Source: Paraburkholderia largidicola
Lineage (GTDB): Bacteria > Pseudomonadota > Gammaproteobacteria > Burkholderiales > Burkholderiaceae
Reading direction: 5' to 3'
Assembly (NCBI RefSeq): GCF_013426895.1
Contig: NZ_AP023175.1
Location: 1,364,001 to 1,428,000 of the forward strand
DNA length: 64,000 nt
This document shows positions 37,112-45,887 of the stretch, one piece after another. Position 1 is the first letter of the stretch; every line of letters starts with the position of its first letter. The notes under the pieces were generated by a model. It made no database searches and had not been told where the DNA came from. It was given only the letters and a program-made list of their open reading frames with translations. Made by a program: the position numbers and the translations under genes.

Positions 37112-37933
37112 CTACTGAACTCTCCGCGCCGCATTATCGAAACGCATGCGCTCTTCGGCCACGATGGGCGCGGCAACGTCGAGCATCGACGCATGCGCGT
37201 CATGTCGATCGTCCGCTGCGCCATGGCGCGGCAGCGCGTCGTCGGGCGCGAACATATAGCCTTCGCCGCGCAAGGTCTTGATGTATTGCCGGCCCGTTGG
37301 CGACAGCTTCAACGCGGCACGCAGCCTGAACACGACGACATCGAGCCCGCGTTCCGTCACGCTGCAATGCCGCCGCAGCATGTTGAGAATGCGTACGCGC
37401 GACAGCACCTTCATCGGATTCGACGCGAGCACCACGAGCAGCGCAAATTCCGTGCTGCGCAGCGGCACTTCCACGCCGCCACGCGTAAGCACGCGGTCGG
37501 CAACGTCCACTTCGAAATCGTCGAATGCGATGGGCTCGCGCTCGATATGCATCGGCACGTGCGACGGCGGCCCTGACCGCAATGCGTTGCGTACGCGTGC
37601 GATCATTTCGCGCGGATCGTGCGGATCGACGACATAGTCGTTCGCGCCGAGTTCGAACGCGAGCACCTTGTCGACGACATCGTCCGACCGGCTGACGATG
37701 ATCACCGGCAGGTCGTAGCCGAGCGAACGGATACGCCGCAATGCCGCCAGACCGTCCACTTCGGGCAAGCCGTGACGCATCACGATCAGCGACGGAACCT
37801 CGACTTCCAGGCGCCGTTCGAGCGAGTCGGTGTTGTACAGGACGGACATCTCGATCTTGTGCTGCTGCACATGGGCCCGAAGCATGTCGCGGCTTGCCTG
37901 GTCAGGCTCGACGACGAGCAGATGGATGGTCAT
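37112..37933 (-). CDS. OmpR-type response regulator with a degenerate receiver
   Basis: A 273-residue OmpR/PhoB-like regulator: receiver domain 1-120 and winged-helix DNA-binding domain about 135-240 (the LRSTEFALLVVLA block, a VTERGLDVVVFRLR recognition helix and GEGYMF). The receiver lacks key residues. The phospho-acceptor Asp is Arg53 (IVMRHGLPEVDG), the switch Lys is Asp103 (VVDPHDPRE), and the switch Thr is Ser81. It therefore cannot work by normal Asp phosphorylation. It diverges from a complete kinase/regulator pair. Confidence 0.85.
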   Translation of the reverse strand: MTIHLLVVEPDQASRDMLRAHVQQHKIEMSVLYNTDSLERRLEVEVPSLIVMRHGLPEVDGLAALRRIRSLGYDLPVIIVSRSDDVVDKVLAFELGANDYVVDPHDPREMIARVRNALRSGPPSHVPMHIEREPIAFDDFEVDVADRVLTRGGVEVPLRSTEFALLVVLASNPMKVLSRVRILNMLRRHCSVTERGLDVVVFRLRAALKLSPTGRQYIKTLRGEGYMFAPDDALPRHGAADDRHDAHASMLDVAAPIVAEERMRFDNAARRVQ

Positions 37934-38182
37934 GAAGTTTCCGTCCTTCTCCCATTTGAATGGAGGACCATGATAGAGAGCAACTGTGCAGGCAAGACGG
38001 TGAAAATAATGGAGATTGTGTGGAGATTGCCGAACGGTCGTCCGTCGCCGCGCACGTCGGGTCAAAATAGCGCCATGACGGCATATCGATAGCAACTGGC
38101 ATGCGTGCGGCCCGGCCAACGCATGCCGACAGGGAAAACACAGGGTGGCAAGCATGAAAAGTGGCGGCCGCGGGGTCTCGCC

Positions 38183-39700
38183 ATGAGAATCGGCATTACG
38201 TCGAAGCTCTTCGTCGCGATTTCGGCGGCGTGCATACTCGTGGCCGTCACCATGGGCGTCGCCGTGCGCTGGAGCTTCGAGCATGGCTTCCTCGGCTATC
38301 TGCAACACCAGTCGCAAACGCATTCCTTGCGCCTGCAGCAGGAACTCGAAGCCGCGTGGGCGAAGCATCGAAGCTGGGAGTTCATCAAGGACCCGGCGGC
38401 GGCAGCGACAGCGATTCCCGACGCAGTCGGCGCAGGCGTGCCGCCGCCGGGTCCGTCCGGGCCGCCCGACATGAGCGCGCCGCACGACGGCCCGCCGCCT
38501 GACGGCGCGCCGGGTGGTATCGGCGGGGACCCGGGCCCGCCGCCCGGCGACGCGGGCGCTCCGCTCGACATGCGCGATATGCAAAGCCCGGGGCCACAGG
38601 CCAACCGCCACCCGCCGTTCCGCGTCTACGACACGGACATGCGCAGCGTGCTGCAAAAAGGACCGCCACCACCGCCCGATGCGCCGCGCCTGCCGTTGAC
38701 CGTCGACGGCAAGGTGATCGGCTGGCTGGTGGTCGCCGGGCCCGAAGTGATGTTCCATTCCGCCGACCGGCAGTTTCAGGCGCAACAGGTTCGCGCAACG
38801 TGGATCATCGCCGGGTTCGCCGCATTGCTGGCCGCCGCTGTTGCCGTCGTGCTCGCGCGTTTGCTGCTCGCGCCCGTGCGGCGTCTCGTGCTGGCGACGC
38901 ATCGGCTCGCGAGCGGCGACTATTCGATTCGCGTGCCCGATGCGGGCAGCGACGAACTGCACGATCTCGCCGCCGACTTCAACCGGCTCGCGATCTCGCT
39001 GGGCAACGCCGAACGTTCGCGCCGCAATCTCATCGCGGATATTTCGCATGAGTTGCGCACGCCGCTTGCCGTGCTGCGCGGCGAACTCGAAGCGATCGAA
39101 GACGGCGTGCGCAAGCCCGACCGCGCGACGCTCGCGTCGCTGCAGGCGGAAGTGGCGTTGCTGAGCCAGTTGATCGACGACCTGTATGAACTGTCGCTCG
39201 CGGATATCGGCGAACTTTCTTTCGAGAAGGTGCGGCTCGATGTTGCGCCCATCGTCGAAGCCGCCGCCGACTCGTTCAAGGACCGGCTCGCCGACAAGAA
39301 GATCGCGCTGGAAACGGATATCGACGCCGAGAGCGTCATCATGCTCGGTGACCCGTATCGGCTCACACAGCTGATGAAGAACCTGCTCGAAAACGCGTTG
39401 CGCTATACCGATTCGGGCGGCAAGGTGCGCGTCGCCGTCGCGAAGCACGAGCATGAGATACGGATCGACGTGCAGGACACGCACCCCGCCGTGCCCGAAC
39501 CTTTGCTGCCGCATCTGTTCGACCGGCTGTTTCGCGTCGATGCATCGCGCAGCCGCCAAAGCGGCGGCGCGGGCCTCGGGCTTGCGCTGTGCAAACATAT
39601 CGTCGGCCAGCATGGCGGCACGATCGACGCATTGCGCTCGCCGCTGGGAGGACTGTGGATCGCGGTCCGGTTCGCTACGTTAGAAACCAAAGATGACTGA
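38183..39700 (+). CDS. Sensor histidine kinase (BaeS-like)
   Basis: A 505-residue inner-membrane kinase: membrane segment about 9-29, periplasmic sensor domain about 30-205, second segment about 206-228, HAMP about 229-280, then ISHELRTPL with His289, NLLENALRY and GGAGLGLAL ATP motifs. The periplasmic domain contains an unusual Pro/Gly/Asp-rich stretch (about 87-141). ATG 38183 has a weak ribosome site. It overlaps the regulator gene by 8 bases. Envelope-stress sensing is a guess by similarity to BaeS. Confidence 0.9.
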   Translation: MRIGITSKLFVAISAACILVAVTMGVAVRWSFEHGFLGYLQHQSQTHSLRLQQELEAAWAKHRSWEFIKDPAAAATAIPDAVGAGVPPPGPSGPPDMSAPHDGPPPDGAPGGIGGDPGPPPGDAGAPLDMRDMQSPGPQANRHPPFRVYDTDMRSVLQKGPPPPPDAPRLPLTVDGKVIGWLVVAGPEVMFHSADRQFQAQQVRATWIIAGFAALLAAAVAVVLARLLLAPVRRLVLATHRLASGDYSIRVPDAGSDELHDLAADFNRLAISLGNAERSRRNLIADISHELRTPLAVLRGELEAIEDGVRKPDRATLASLQAEVALLSQLIDDLYELSLADIGELSFEKVRLDVAPIVEAAADSFKDRLADKKIALETDIDAESVIMLGDPYRLTQLMKNLLENALRYTDSGGKVRVAVAKHEHEIRIDVQDTHPAVPEPLLPHLFDRLFRVDASRSRQSGGAGLGLALCKHIVGQHGGTIDALRSPLGGLWIAVRFATLETKDD

Positions 39701-40442
39701 CTCTTCACTTGCCCGCTCGCCTGCTTCCGTACTGATCGTCGAAGACGAGCCGAAGCTGTCGGCGCTGCTCACCGACTATCTGCGCGCCGAGAACTTCGAC
39801 ACTCAGGTGATCGAAGACGGCCGCGAGGTGATCGCCTCGGTGCGCGCGCATCCGCCTTCGCTGATTCTGCTCGATCTGATGCTGCCGGGACGTGGCGGGC
39901 TGGAGATATGCCGCGAATTGCGGACGTTTTCGGATGTGCCCGTGATCATCCTGACTGCGCGCGTCGACGAGATCGACCGTCTGCTCGGCCTCGAACTGGG
40001 CGCCGACGATTACGTGTGCAAGCCGTTCAGTCCGCGCGAGGTCGTGGCGCGCGTGAAGGCGATCCTGCGGCGCATCGAGTCGTTATCGGGCGCAGCGCGC
40101 GCCGGCGCGGAACCTGTTTCGGGCGGACTGGCAATCGACCTCGACAGGCATGTCGCGTCGCTCGATGGAAAAGACCTGAATCTCACGCCGATTGAAATCA
40201 GGCTGCTCGCGCTGTTGCACTCCACGCCCGGCCGAATCTATTCGCGCGACCATCTGCTGCGGCAACTGTATGACGATCATCGGGTGGTCGCCGACCGGAC
40301 GGTCGACTCGCATGTGAAGAATTTGCGCCGCAAGCTGCAGAATGTGCGGCCGGATCACGACATGATCCGTTCGATTTACGGCGTGGGGTATCGGCTGGAC
40401 GTCGTGCCGCCCGAGAGCCGCGACGATGGCGATCCGGGCTGA
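39693..40442 (+). CDS. OmpR-family response regulator (BaeR-like)
   Basis: A 249-residue regulator with an intact receiver (acidic pocket EDE, phospho-Asp in LLDLMLPGRGG, switch Lys in CKPFSPRE) and a winged-helix domain ending YGVGYRLDV. It is the cognate partner of the kinase that overlaps it by 8 bases. It contrasts with the nearby degenerate regulator. Confidence 0.93.
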   Translation: MTDSSLARSPASVLIVEDEPKLSALLTDYLRAENFDTQVIEDGREVIASVRAHPPSLILLDLMLPGRGGLEICRELRTFSDVPVIILTARVDEIDRLLGLELGADDYVCKPFSPREVVARVKAILRRIESLSGAARAGAEPVSGGLAIDLDRHVASLDGKDLNLTPIEIRLLALLHSTPGRIYSRDHLLRQLYDDHRVVADRTVDSHVKNLRRKLQNVRPDHDMIRSIYGVGYRLDVVPPESRDDGDPG

Positions 40443-40455
40443 TGGACCGGTCCAG

Positions 40456-40713
40456 CTAGCCTTCGCAGCGGAAGAAATCGATGTTCTGGCCCGAGGCGAC
40501 TGCGCGGCGCAGCCACTCGGGCAAATCGCCCCGGCCGTCCCAGACATGGCCTGACGCGTCCTGATAGCGGATGGCGCGTGCGTTCCGTTCGTCTTCGGCG
40601 AACGAGCGTTCCAGCGCGTCGAACGTGATGCCGAATTCGTTCATTCGATTCTGGATCCACGCGATCAGGCGCTCCCGCGCCTGGCCGTCGAGTTTTGCGA
40701 TTGAAGTAGACAT
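40456..40713 (-). CDS. H-NS-like nucleoid protein (short)
   Basis: An 85-residue protein. The C-terminal half carries the H-NS-family DNA-binding loop in the form YQDASGHVWDGRGDLPEWL; the N-terminal half is short and helical, less than a full oligomerisation domain. The motif has acidic residues around GRG where most members have basic ones. It could bind DNA as a partner of a full-length H-NS or act as an antagonist. It lies convergent to the response regulator. Confidence 0.7.
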   Translation of the reverse strand: MSTSIAKLDGQARERLIAWIQNRMNEFGITFDALERSFAEDERNARAIRYQDASGHVWDGRGDLPEWLRRAVASGQNIDFFRCEG

Positions 40714-40794
40714 TGCTCGTGCGATTCGAAGTGCGATTCGTAGTGTGGAGAGATCAGCAATCCATTCGTACGGGCGAAACCAGAACTGAGGGGC

Positions 40795-41025
40795 TCAATT
40801 ACGCCGCCGCGCGTCGATGCGAACGACCGAGTCGAACAGCGCCTGGGCTCGCGCAAGTTCGTCCAGCGCGCGGTCCAGTTGCGCGACGGCAGCGGCATGC
40901 CCGGCCGTCGACGCGGCGTCTTCCGGGTCGGCGCGCACGGCGCGAAAAGCCAGATCGACATTGCGTGTCGCTTCGACAAAACGCTGTGCGGCCTGAGCCT
41001 GCCGTGATTGCATCATTGCCGACAT
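40795..41025 (-). CDS. Hypothetical protein (76 aa, helical)
   Basis: A 76-residue Ala/Arg-rich frame beginning MSAMMQSRQAQAAQRF, predicted all-helical and without membrane segments. GGGGGAACG precedes the ATG. It lies 81 bases upstream of the H-NS-like gene on the same strand. The function is unknown. The 260-base gap to the next gene holds nothing I can identify. Confidence 0.5.
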   Translation of the reverse strand: MSAMMQSRQAQAAQRFVEATRNVDLAFRAVRADPEDAASTAGHAAAVAQLDRALDELARAQALFDSVVRIDARRRN

Positions 41026-41284
41026 AAGCGTTCCCCCATCTGGTTTCGATTCGGATATTCAGCGTGCGATGCGTGCGGCGCGCCCATGTGCGGTTCGCGC
41101 CGATGGCTGTCGAGACGAGCCAGCGCTACAAAACGAATTGACTGCGGCATGCTGCCGATTTTCGCTCCGCTCGGTGCGAAGCGCCAGGTCTGAATTGCAA
41201 CAGCGTGCGGTTTAAGACACAAATACCCGTTATTCAGTGTTCCCAGGTTTCATGCGCCGGACGCCTGCTTTCGATCCCCGTCTG

Positions 41285-42082
41285 TCATAACGCGAAACTG
41301 GCCTGCGGTTGCGCCGCGTTGAACGCCGCCATCGCCTCGACGGGCGGCATGTCGAACAGATCGCGCGTGAAACCGCGCATGCGCTCCTGCGGCGGCCGGG
41401 TGCGCAACCGTCCAACCAGTTCGATGAAGGCCGCGAAGTCGCCGTCGCGCGTGGCCTTGTTGACCTCCGCGAAGTCACGCGCCTTGAGCACGACGGGTTG
41501 CGTGAGCCGCACGAAATACGGCGCCTCCAGCTCGACGGCAAGCGCAACGGGATAGCGCTTGCCGCTCAATTCGCCCGCGCGCGACGTGCAATCGACGACG
41601 GCCGTGCCTTGCGCGGGACCGAGCGCCTTGCCCGTGCTGACGCTGCGCAGGTGCTCCGGGTAAATGTGCAGCCGCGTGCCCATGCTCAGTTCGGTGGGCG
41701 ACGAACACACCAGCGCGTAGTGCTGTTCTCTGCGCCGCCCCGAAGGCAACACCGTGCGGCTGACGATGAACGCATGCGGCGGCAGCTGACGCACCTGGCC
41801 CGTGCTGTCGATCCACGCATTCCACAGCAGCATGTCCTCGCGCTTGCGTCCACCTTGCCGCGGCTTGCTCGACGCCGGCGAAAACAGCGCGAGCAGCGAG
41901 CCGGTGCGATGCGCCGCAATCTGCGCGCTATTGCCGAGCGACTGACCGACGCCCCACAGAAAACGCCCGCCACCCAGCCTCCGCTCCCATTCTTTCTGGA
42001 GAACGATGCTGGGAAGTTCCTCGCTGGATTCGGTGCCTGTCTTGGTCCAGCAGAACGTGGGCGGTAGGTGCTTCAGTGTCAT
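41285..42082 (-). CDS. Hypothetical protein, divergent partner of an HTH gene
   Basis: A 265-residue soluble protein opening MTLKHLPPTFCWTKTGTES, with no signal peptide and no fold I can name. It is Arg/Pro-rich in the middle. ATG 42082 follows a GAGGAAG ribosome site; the longer frame to 42286 would run over the divergent promoter. It is paired head to head with a small helix-turn-helix gene, a layout seen in self-regulated accessory modules. Confidence 0.65.
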   Translation of the reverse strand: MTLKHLPPTFCWTKTGTESSEELPSIVLQKEWERRLGGGRFLWGVGQSLGNSAQIAAHRTGSLLALFSPASSKPRQGGRKREDMLLWNAWIDSTGQVRQLPPHAFIVSRTVLPSGRRREQHYALVCSSPTELSMGTRLHIYPEHLRSVSTGKALGPAQGTAVVDCTSRAGELSGKRYPVALAVELEAPYFVRLTQPVVLKARDFAEVNKATRDGDFAAFIELVGRLRTRPPQERMRGFTRDLFDMPPVEAMAAFNAAQPQASFAL

Positions 42083-42146
42083 CAACTTCCTCGGGACTGC
42101 CGTTCGGCTCGCCGACATGCGAGCGATTGGCGAAATGGTCAGCCAT

Positions 42147-42174
42147 TCAACAAGCGTTAATGTATAGATATAAT
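42147..42174 (+). promoter_or_regulatory. Candidate sigma-70 promoter for the HTH gene
   Basis: A perfect TATAAT (42169-42174) has TCAACA 16 bases upstream (4 of 6 matches to TTGACA). It overlaps the first in-frame ATG (42173), which argues for a later start and a very short leader. The region is AT-rich for this genome. Confidence 0.5.
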
Positions 42175-42193
42175 GCATGGAATGGAAGCCCCG

Positions 42194-42523
42194 ATGAGCG
42201 ATTTTCCCGTGCAGGACCTGTTGCGCCGCTTGATGGCGGACGTGCGCTCGTCCAGCGAAATTGCGCGACTTTCTGGGGTGAGTCAACCTACGGTGTCGCG
42301 GCTTCGGCTGTCGAAAGGACGCCGTGTGCGCAAGAGCGCGTCATTCAATAAGCTATGCAGTTTCTATGGCGTGGAAGCGCGCCATGTGGGCGGCCGGGCG
42401 ACGGGCTACAACGAGTTGCTGCGCAACGCGATCGTCGACGCATGGGACGGCTCGGAGGAGCACGGCCGCGCGTTGCTCGTCGTGATCAAGGGCTTGAAGG
42501 GGTTGAGCGCGAAAGTGGAGTGA
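42194..42523 (+). CDS. Small helix-turn-helix DNA-binding protein
   Basis: A 109-residue protein with a Cro/LacI-like helix-turn-helix (SEIARLSGVSQPTVSRLRLSKGRR, about residues 20-43). ATG codons at 42173, 42182 and 42194 are in frame; 42194 is chosen because the -10 box overlaps the first. It probably regulates itself and the divergent 265-residue protein. Confidence 0.65.
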   Translation: MSDFPVQDLLRRLMADVRSSSEIARLSGVSQPTVSRLRLSKGRRVRKSASFNKLCSFYGVEARHVGGRATGYNELLRNAIVDAWDGSEEHGRALLVVIKGLKGLSAKVE

Positions 42524-42636
42524 GCGGCGCGCTCGCGGGTATGCGGAGGGGTTGAGGCGGGTTTGAAGCAGGTTTGAAGCGGACGGGCTTCGCGTTCAGT
42601 CGAAGCCCGCCGTGGGATTGCGGGTAGTTGGTGTGC

Positions 42637-44427
42637 TTAGAACTGGTCTTCGGACAGCGCGAGCACGCCCTCGCCGCCCTTCGCGCTGGTAATCGACGCT
42701 TCCAGCGCCACCGCCTGCGGCAGCAGATGTTCCGCGAAGAACTGCGCGGTCGCGATTTTCGCGCCGTAGAACGACGGGTCCTGCGCGTGTTTCTGTTGCG
42801 CGGCCAGCATCGCGCGCGCCATCTGCCAGCCGCCCAGCACGATGCCCGCAAGCTTCAGATACGGCACGCTGCCTGCGAACACCGCATTGGGATCGCTCTT
42901 CGTGTTCGCGACGACGAACGCCACGGCCGACTGCAACGCATCATGTCCAAACGACAGATGTTTTTGCATTGACTGGAACGCTGCGCCCTTGTGCTGTTTC
43001 AGTGCTTCGACTGTCTGCGCGATCTGGGCAAGCAGGGCTTTTGCCACTGCGCCGCCGTCGCGCACCGTCTTGCGCCCGACCAGATCGTTCGCCTGAATGG
43101 CCGTCGTACCTTCGTAGATCGGCAGGATGCGGGCGTCGCGATAGTACTGTGCCGCGCCCGTCTCTTCGATGAAGCCCATACCGCCATGCACCTGCACGCC
43201 GAGGCTCGTCACATCGACGGAAAGCTCCGTGCTCCAGCCCTTCACGATCGGCACCAGGTATTCATAGATCGCCTGATGCTCCGCACGCTTCGCTTCGTCG
43301 GGATGCCGGTGCGCGAGATCGCTATGCGACGCCGCGACATACGCCAGTGCGCGCGAGCCTTCGGTGAGTGCGCGCATCGTCGACAGCATGCGGCGCACGT
43401 CCGGATGGTGAATGATCGACACGGACTGCTTTGCGGAACCATCCACTGGCCGGCTCTGCACGCGGTCTTTCGCGTACGCGACGGCTTTCTGGTAAGCCCG
43501 ATCCGATATGGCCACGCCCTGCATGCCCACCGCAAACCGCGCCGCGTTCATCATGATGAACATGTATTCGAGGCCGCGATTCTCTTCGCCGATCAGATGA
43601 CCGATCGCGCCGCCGTGGTCGCCGAACTGCAGCACGGCCGTCGGGCTCGCCTTGATCCCGAGCTTGTGTTCGATCGACACGCAGTGCACGTCGTTGCGCT
43701 CGCCGAGCGAGCCGTCCTGGTTGACGAGGAACTTCGGCACGACGAACAGCGAAATGCCTTTCACGCCTTCAGGCGCATCCGGCGTGCGTGCGAGCACCAG
43801 ATGGACGATGTTGTCCGCCATGTCGTGCTCGCCCCACGTGATGAAAATCTTCGTGCCGGACAGCTTGAACGAGCCATCGCCCTGCGGCTCGGCGCGCGTG
43901 CGCACCAACGCGAGATCCGAGCCCGCTTGCGGCTCGGTGAGATTCATCGTGCCCGTCCATTCGCCCGAAATCAGCTTCGGCACATAGGTCTTTTTCTGCG
44001 CCTCGCTGCCAGCGGTAAGCAGCGCCTCGATCGCGCCGTCCGTCAACAGCGGACACAGCGCGAACGACAGGTTCGACGCGTTCAGCATCTCGATACACGC
44101 CGTCGCGATCAGCTTCGGCAGGCCCTGGCCTTCGTATTCGACGGGATGCTGCACGCCCTGCCAGCCGCCTGCGGCGAACTGGCGGAACGCATCGGCGAAA
44201 CCAGGCGTCGCCGTCACGTGGCCGTCTTTCCAGCTGCTCGGGTTGCGGTCGCCTTCGACGTTCAGCGGCGCCAGCACTTCGCCGCACAGCTTCGCGGATT
44301 CTTCGAGCACAGCTTGTGCGGTTTCGAGACCTGCTTCCTCAAAGCCGGGCAGCTTCGCAATGTCGTCGATGCCGCTCAATTCCTCGAGCACGAAAAGCAT
44401 GTCTTTAACCGGGGCGATGTAACTCAT
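42637..44427 (-). CDS. Acyl-CoA dehydrogenase (DmdC-like, long form)
   Basis: A 596-residue acyl-CoA dehydrogenase: N-terminal helical domain, the FAD-binding block MNLTEPQAGSDLALV and FITWGEHD in the beta domain, the C-terminal helical domain with GVQVHGGMGFIEE and YRDARILPIYEGTTAIQ, then an extra C-terminal domain of about 130 residues. The length and tail match the DmdC/FadE5-like group used for longer or modified acyl-CoAs (methylthiopropanoyl-CoA in DMSP degraders). The substrate is not determined. An AraC gene lies upstream on the same strand. Confidence 0.9.
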   Translation of the reverse strand: MSYIAPVKDMLFVLEELSGIDDIAKLPGFEEAGLETAQAVLEESAKLCGEVLAPLNVEGDRNPSSWKDGHVTATPGFADAFRQFAAGGWQGVQHPVEYEGQGLPKLIATACIEMLNASNLSFALCPLLTDGAIEALLTAGSEAQKKTYVPKLISGEWTGTMNLTEPQAGSDLALVRTRAEPQGDGSFKLSGTKIFITWGEHDMADNIVHLVLARTPDAPEGVKGISLFVVPKFLVNQDGSLGERNDVHCVSIEHKLGIKASPTAVLQFGDHGGAIGHLIGEENRGLEYMFIMMNAARFAVGMQGVAISDRAYQKAVAYAKDRVQSRPVDGSAKQSVSIIHHPDVRRMLSTMRALTEGSRALAYVAASHSDLAHRHPDEAKRAEHQAIYEYLVPIVKGWSTELSVDVTSLGVQVHGGMGFIEETGAAQYYRDARILPIYEGTTAIQANDLVGRKTVRDGGAVAKALLAQIAQTVEALKQHKGAAFQSMQKHLSFGHDALQSAVAFVVANTKSDPNAVFAGSVPYLKLAGIVLGGWQMARAMLAAQQKHAQDPSFYGAKIATAQFFAEHLLPQAVALEASITSAKGGEGVLALSEDQF

Positions 44428-44609
44428 GGTCGATCTTCCAATCAGGCGTTCAATGGATCACTGCCACGGCGCCCGATAGAAGCGAAGGCCAAGCGGTGAC
44501 GATACCTGTCGATCCTAACGGTATATCCCGCGATTCGACTGTCCAAACCGGCCCGGGTACTGACAAATCTGGCCACGCCGGATGGGGGGTATTCCCCACC
44601 CACCCTGGG

Positions 44610-45623
44610 TTACCCAGCCTGCAAGGGCCGTCGATAGGTGCCCGGTGTACTGCCCGTCCAGTGGCGAAATGCGCGGTGAAAGGCGCTGGGATCGTCGAAT
44701 CCGATATCGCCGGCGATGACGGCGATCGTGTCGTGCGTATCGGTGAGGCGCTGGATCGCGATATCGCGCCGCAACTCGTCCTTGAGCAACTGAAACGTCG
44801 TCTCTTCCGACGACAGACGCCGGCACAGCGTGCGCACCGAGCAATGCAGGCTTTTGGCGGCCTGGTCGATGGTCGGCAGGTCCGGCAGTTCTTGCGCGAG
44901 ATACTGCCGCACGCGATGGCTGACTCGCTGCTCGCTGAACGTTTCGAAGATCCACTCGCCCGGCGAACGGGCGAGAAATTTGCGCAGATTGCGCTTGCTC
45001 TGGCGGATCGGCATGTCGAGAAAGGCCGCGCTGAATCGCATCAGCGTGGCGTCGCAGCCGAAGCGGACGGGACCGGAGAAGAAGTAGCGGTGGTCGAACG
45101 CATGCGGCGGTTGCGGACATGCGAAATCGACCTGCAGCAGCGGGATTTTCTGCCCGATCAGCCACGAAGACACGCCGTGCGCGAGCTTGAGCATCAGTTC
45201 CTGACCGAGCGGGCCGATGCTGCCGTACGCAGGGTTTGGACGCAGTTCGACCTGCGCCATCAGGTCGTCACGGCGAGACCCGATGTGAAAGTCGTCGAGC
45301 ACGATATGAAAGAACTGGCCGAAGCGGTGCAGCGCGGTTTCGAGGTTGGGTGCGTCGAGCAGACTGAGGCAAAGAAACTTCAGCGTGCCGCTGCGAAACG
45401 GACGACTGAAGATGCCGGGCATTTCGTCGTCGAGTTTGATGGCGAGCGTGCGGTAGAGCGTGGAGAACTGCTCTTCCGTCACCCGTGCGCCGGCTGCGCT
45501 GCGCAGTTCGGGCGTGATCCCCGCTTGCTCGAGATAGCGCTGCATGACGTCGGGCTGCGCGTCGGCGGCGGCGAGAAAGCCGTTAACGAGGGAGATGGGG
45601 ACAGTGGCGCTGGGCGCTTGCAT
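44610..45623 (-). CDS. AraC-family transcriptional regulator (OruR-like)
   Basis: A 337-residue regulator with an N-terminal arabinose-binding-like domain (DUF-type OruR/Arabinose_bd region) and a C-terminal double helix-turn-helix (QAAKSLHCSVRTLCRRL; IAGDIGFDDPSAFHRAFRHWTGSTPG). It lies 182 bases upstream of the acyl-CoA dehydrogenase on the same strand, so it may control that gene in response to a fatty acid. ATG 45623 is chosen; the frame goes to a GTG at 45647. Confidence 0.88.
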   Translation of the reverse strand: MQAPSATVPISLVNGFLAAADAQPDVMQRYLEQAGITPELRSAAGARVTEEQFSTLYRTLAIKLDDEMPGIFSRPFRSGTLKFLCLSLLDAPNLETALHRFGQFFHIVLDDFHIGSRRDDLMAQVELRPNPAYGSIGPLGQELMLKLAHGVSSWLIGQKIPLLQVDFACPQPPHAFDHRYFFSGPVRFGCDATLMRFSAAFLDMPIRQSKRNLRKFLARSPGEWIFETFSEQRVSHRVRQYLAQELPDLPTIDQAAKSLHCSVRTLCRRLSSEETTFQLLKDELRRDIAIQRLTDTHDTIAVIAGDIGFDDPSAFHRAFRHWTGSTPGTYRRPLQAG

Positions 45624-45707
45624 TCGTGATCCGGTCTCGGTGGCCACTTCATGCGTGATGGCGTGCGCTGTCGGTCTGCATTGCAGCGAAGCACGCCTTG
45701 GCGGTTT

Positions 45708-45795
45708 TGGTGGGCCGGGTGGGAGTCGAACCCACGGTGTCCTTTCGGAGGCGGATTATGAGTCCGCTGCCTGCAACCAGCACGGCGTCCGGCCC
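45708..45795 (-). tRNA. tRNA with anticodon CAU and an extended variable arm
   Basis: An 88-nt tRNA gene including encoded CCA. The acceptor stem is 7 perfect pairs (GGGCCGG with CCGGCCC), the anticodon stem is GCGGA/TCCGC with loop CTCATAA, and the T arm is GTGGG-TTCGACT-CCCAC. The D arm is a short GCC/GGC stem around a loop with GG. The variable region is 15 nt with its own TCC/GGA stem, a class II size. Base 8 is A and base 14 is T, the reverse of the usual pair. CAU is read as Met or, after lysidine modification, Ile2. The position next to rpoD recalls E. coli ileX, so Ile2 is favoured but not proven. Confidence 0.8.
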
Positions 45796-45830
45796 AACGA
45801 TGCTTCGCGACGGAAGCTGGAGAGAACCAA

Positions 45831-45860
45831 CAAAAAGACCCGGTCCGAAGGCCGGGCCTG
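45831..45860 (-). terminator. Second terminator downstream of rpoD
   Basis: A GC-rich stem (GACCCGG with CCGGGCC around a TTCG-type loop on minus) is followed by TCTTTTTG on the minus strand. It separates rpoD from the tRNA gene. Confidence 0.7.
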
Positions 45861-45887
45861 TCTGTCGATTGGCCGACATACTACACG

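Noticed and set aside
37112..39613. An 833-codon minus-strand frame
   Set aside because: Only the part up to 37933 encodes a real response regulator; the remainder is antisense to the histidine kinase and is a product of high GC content.
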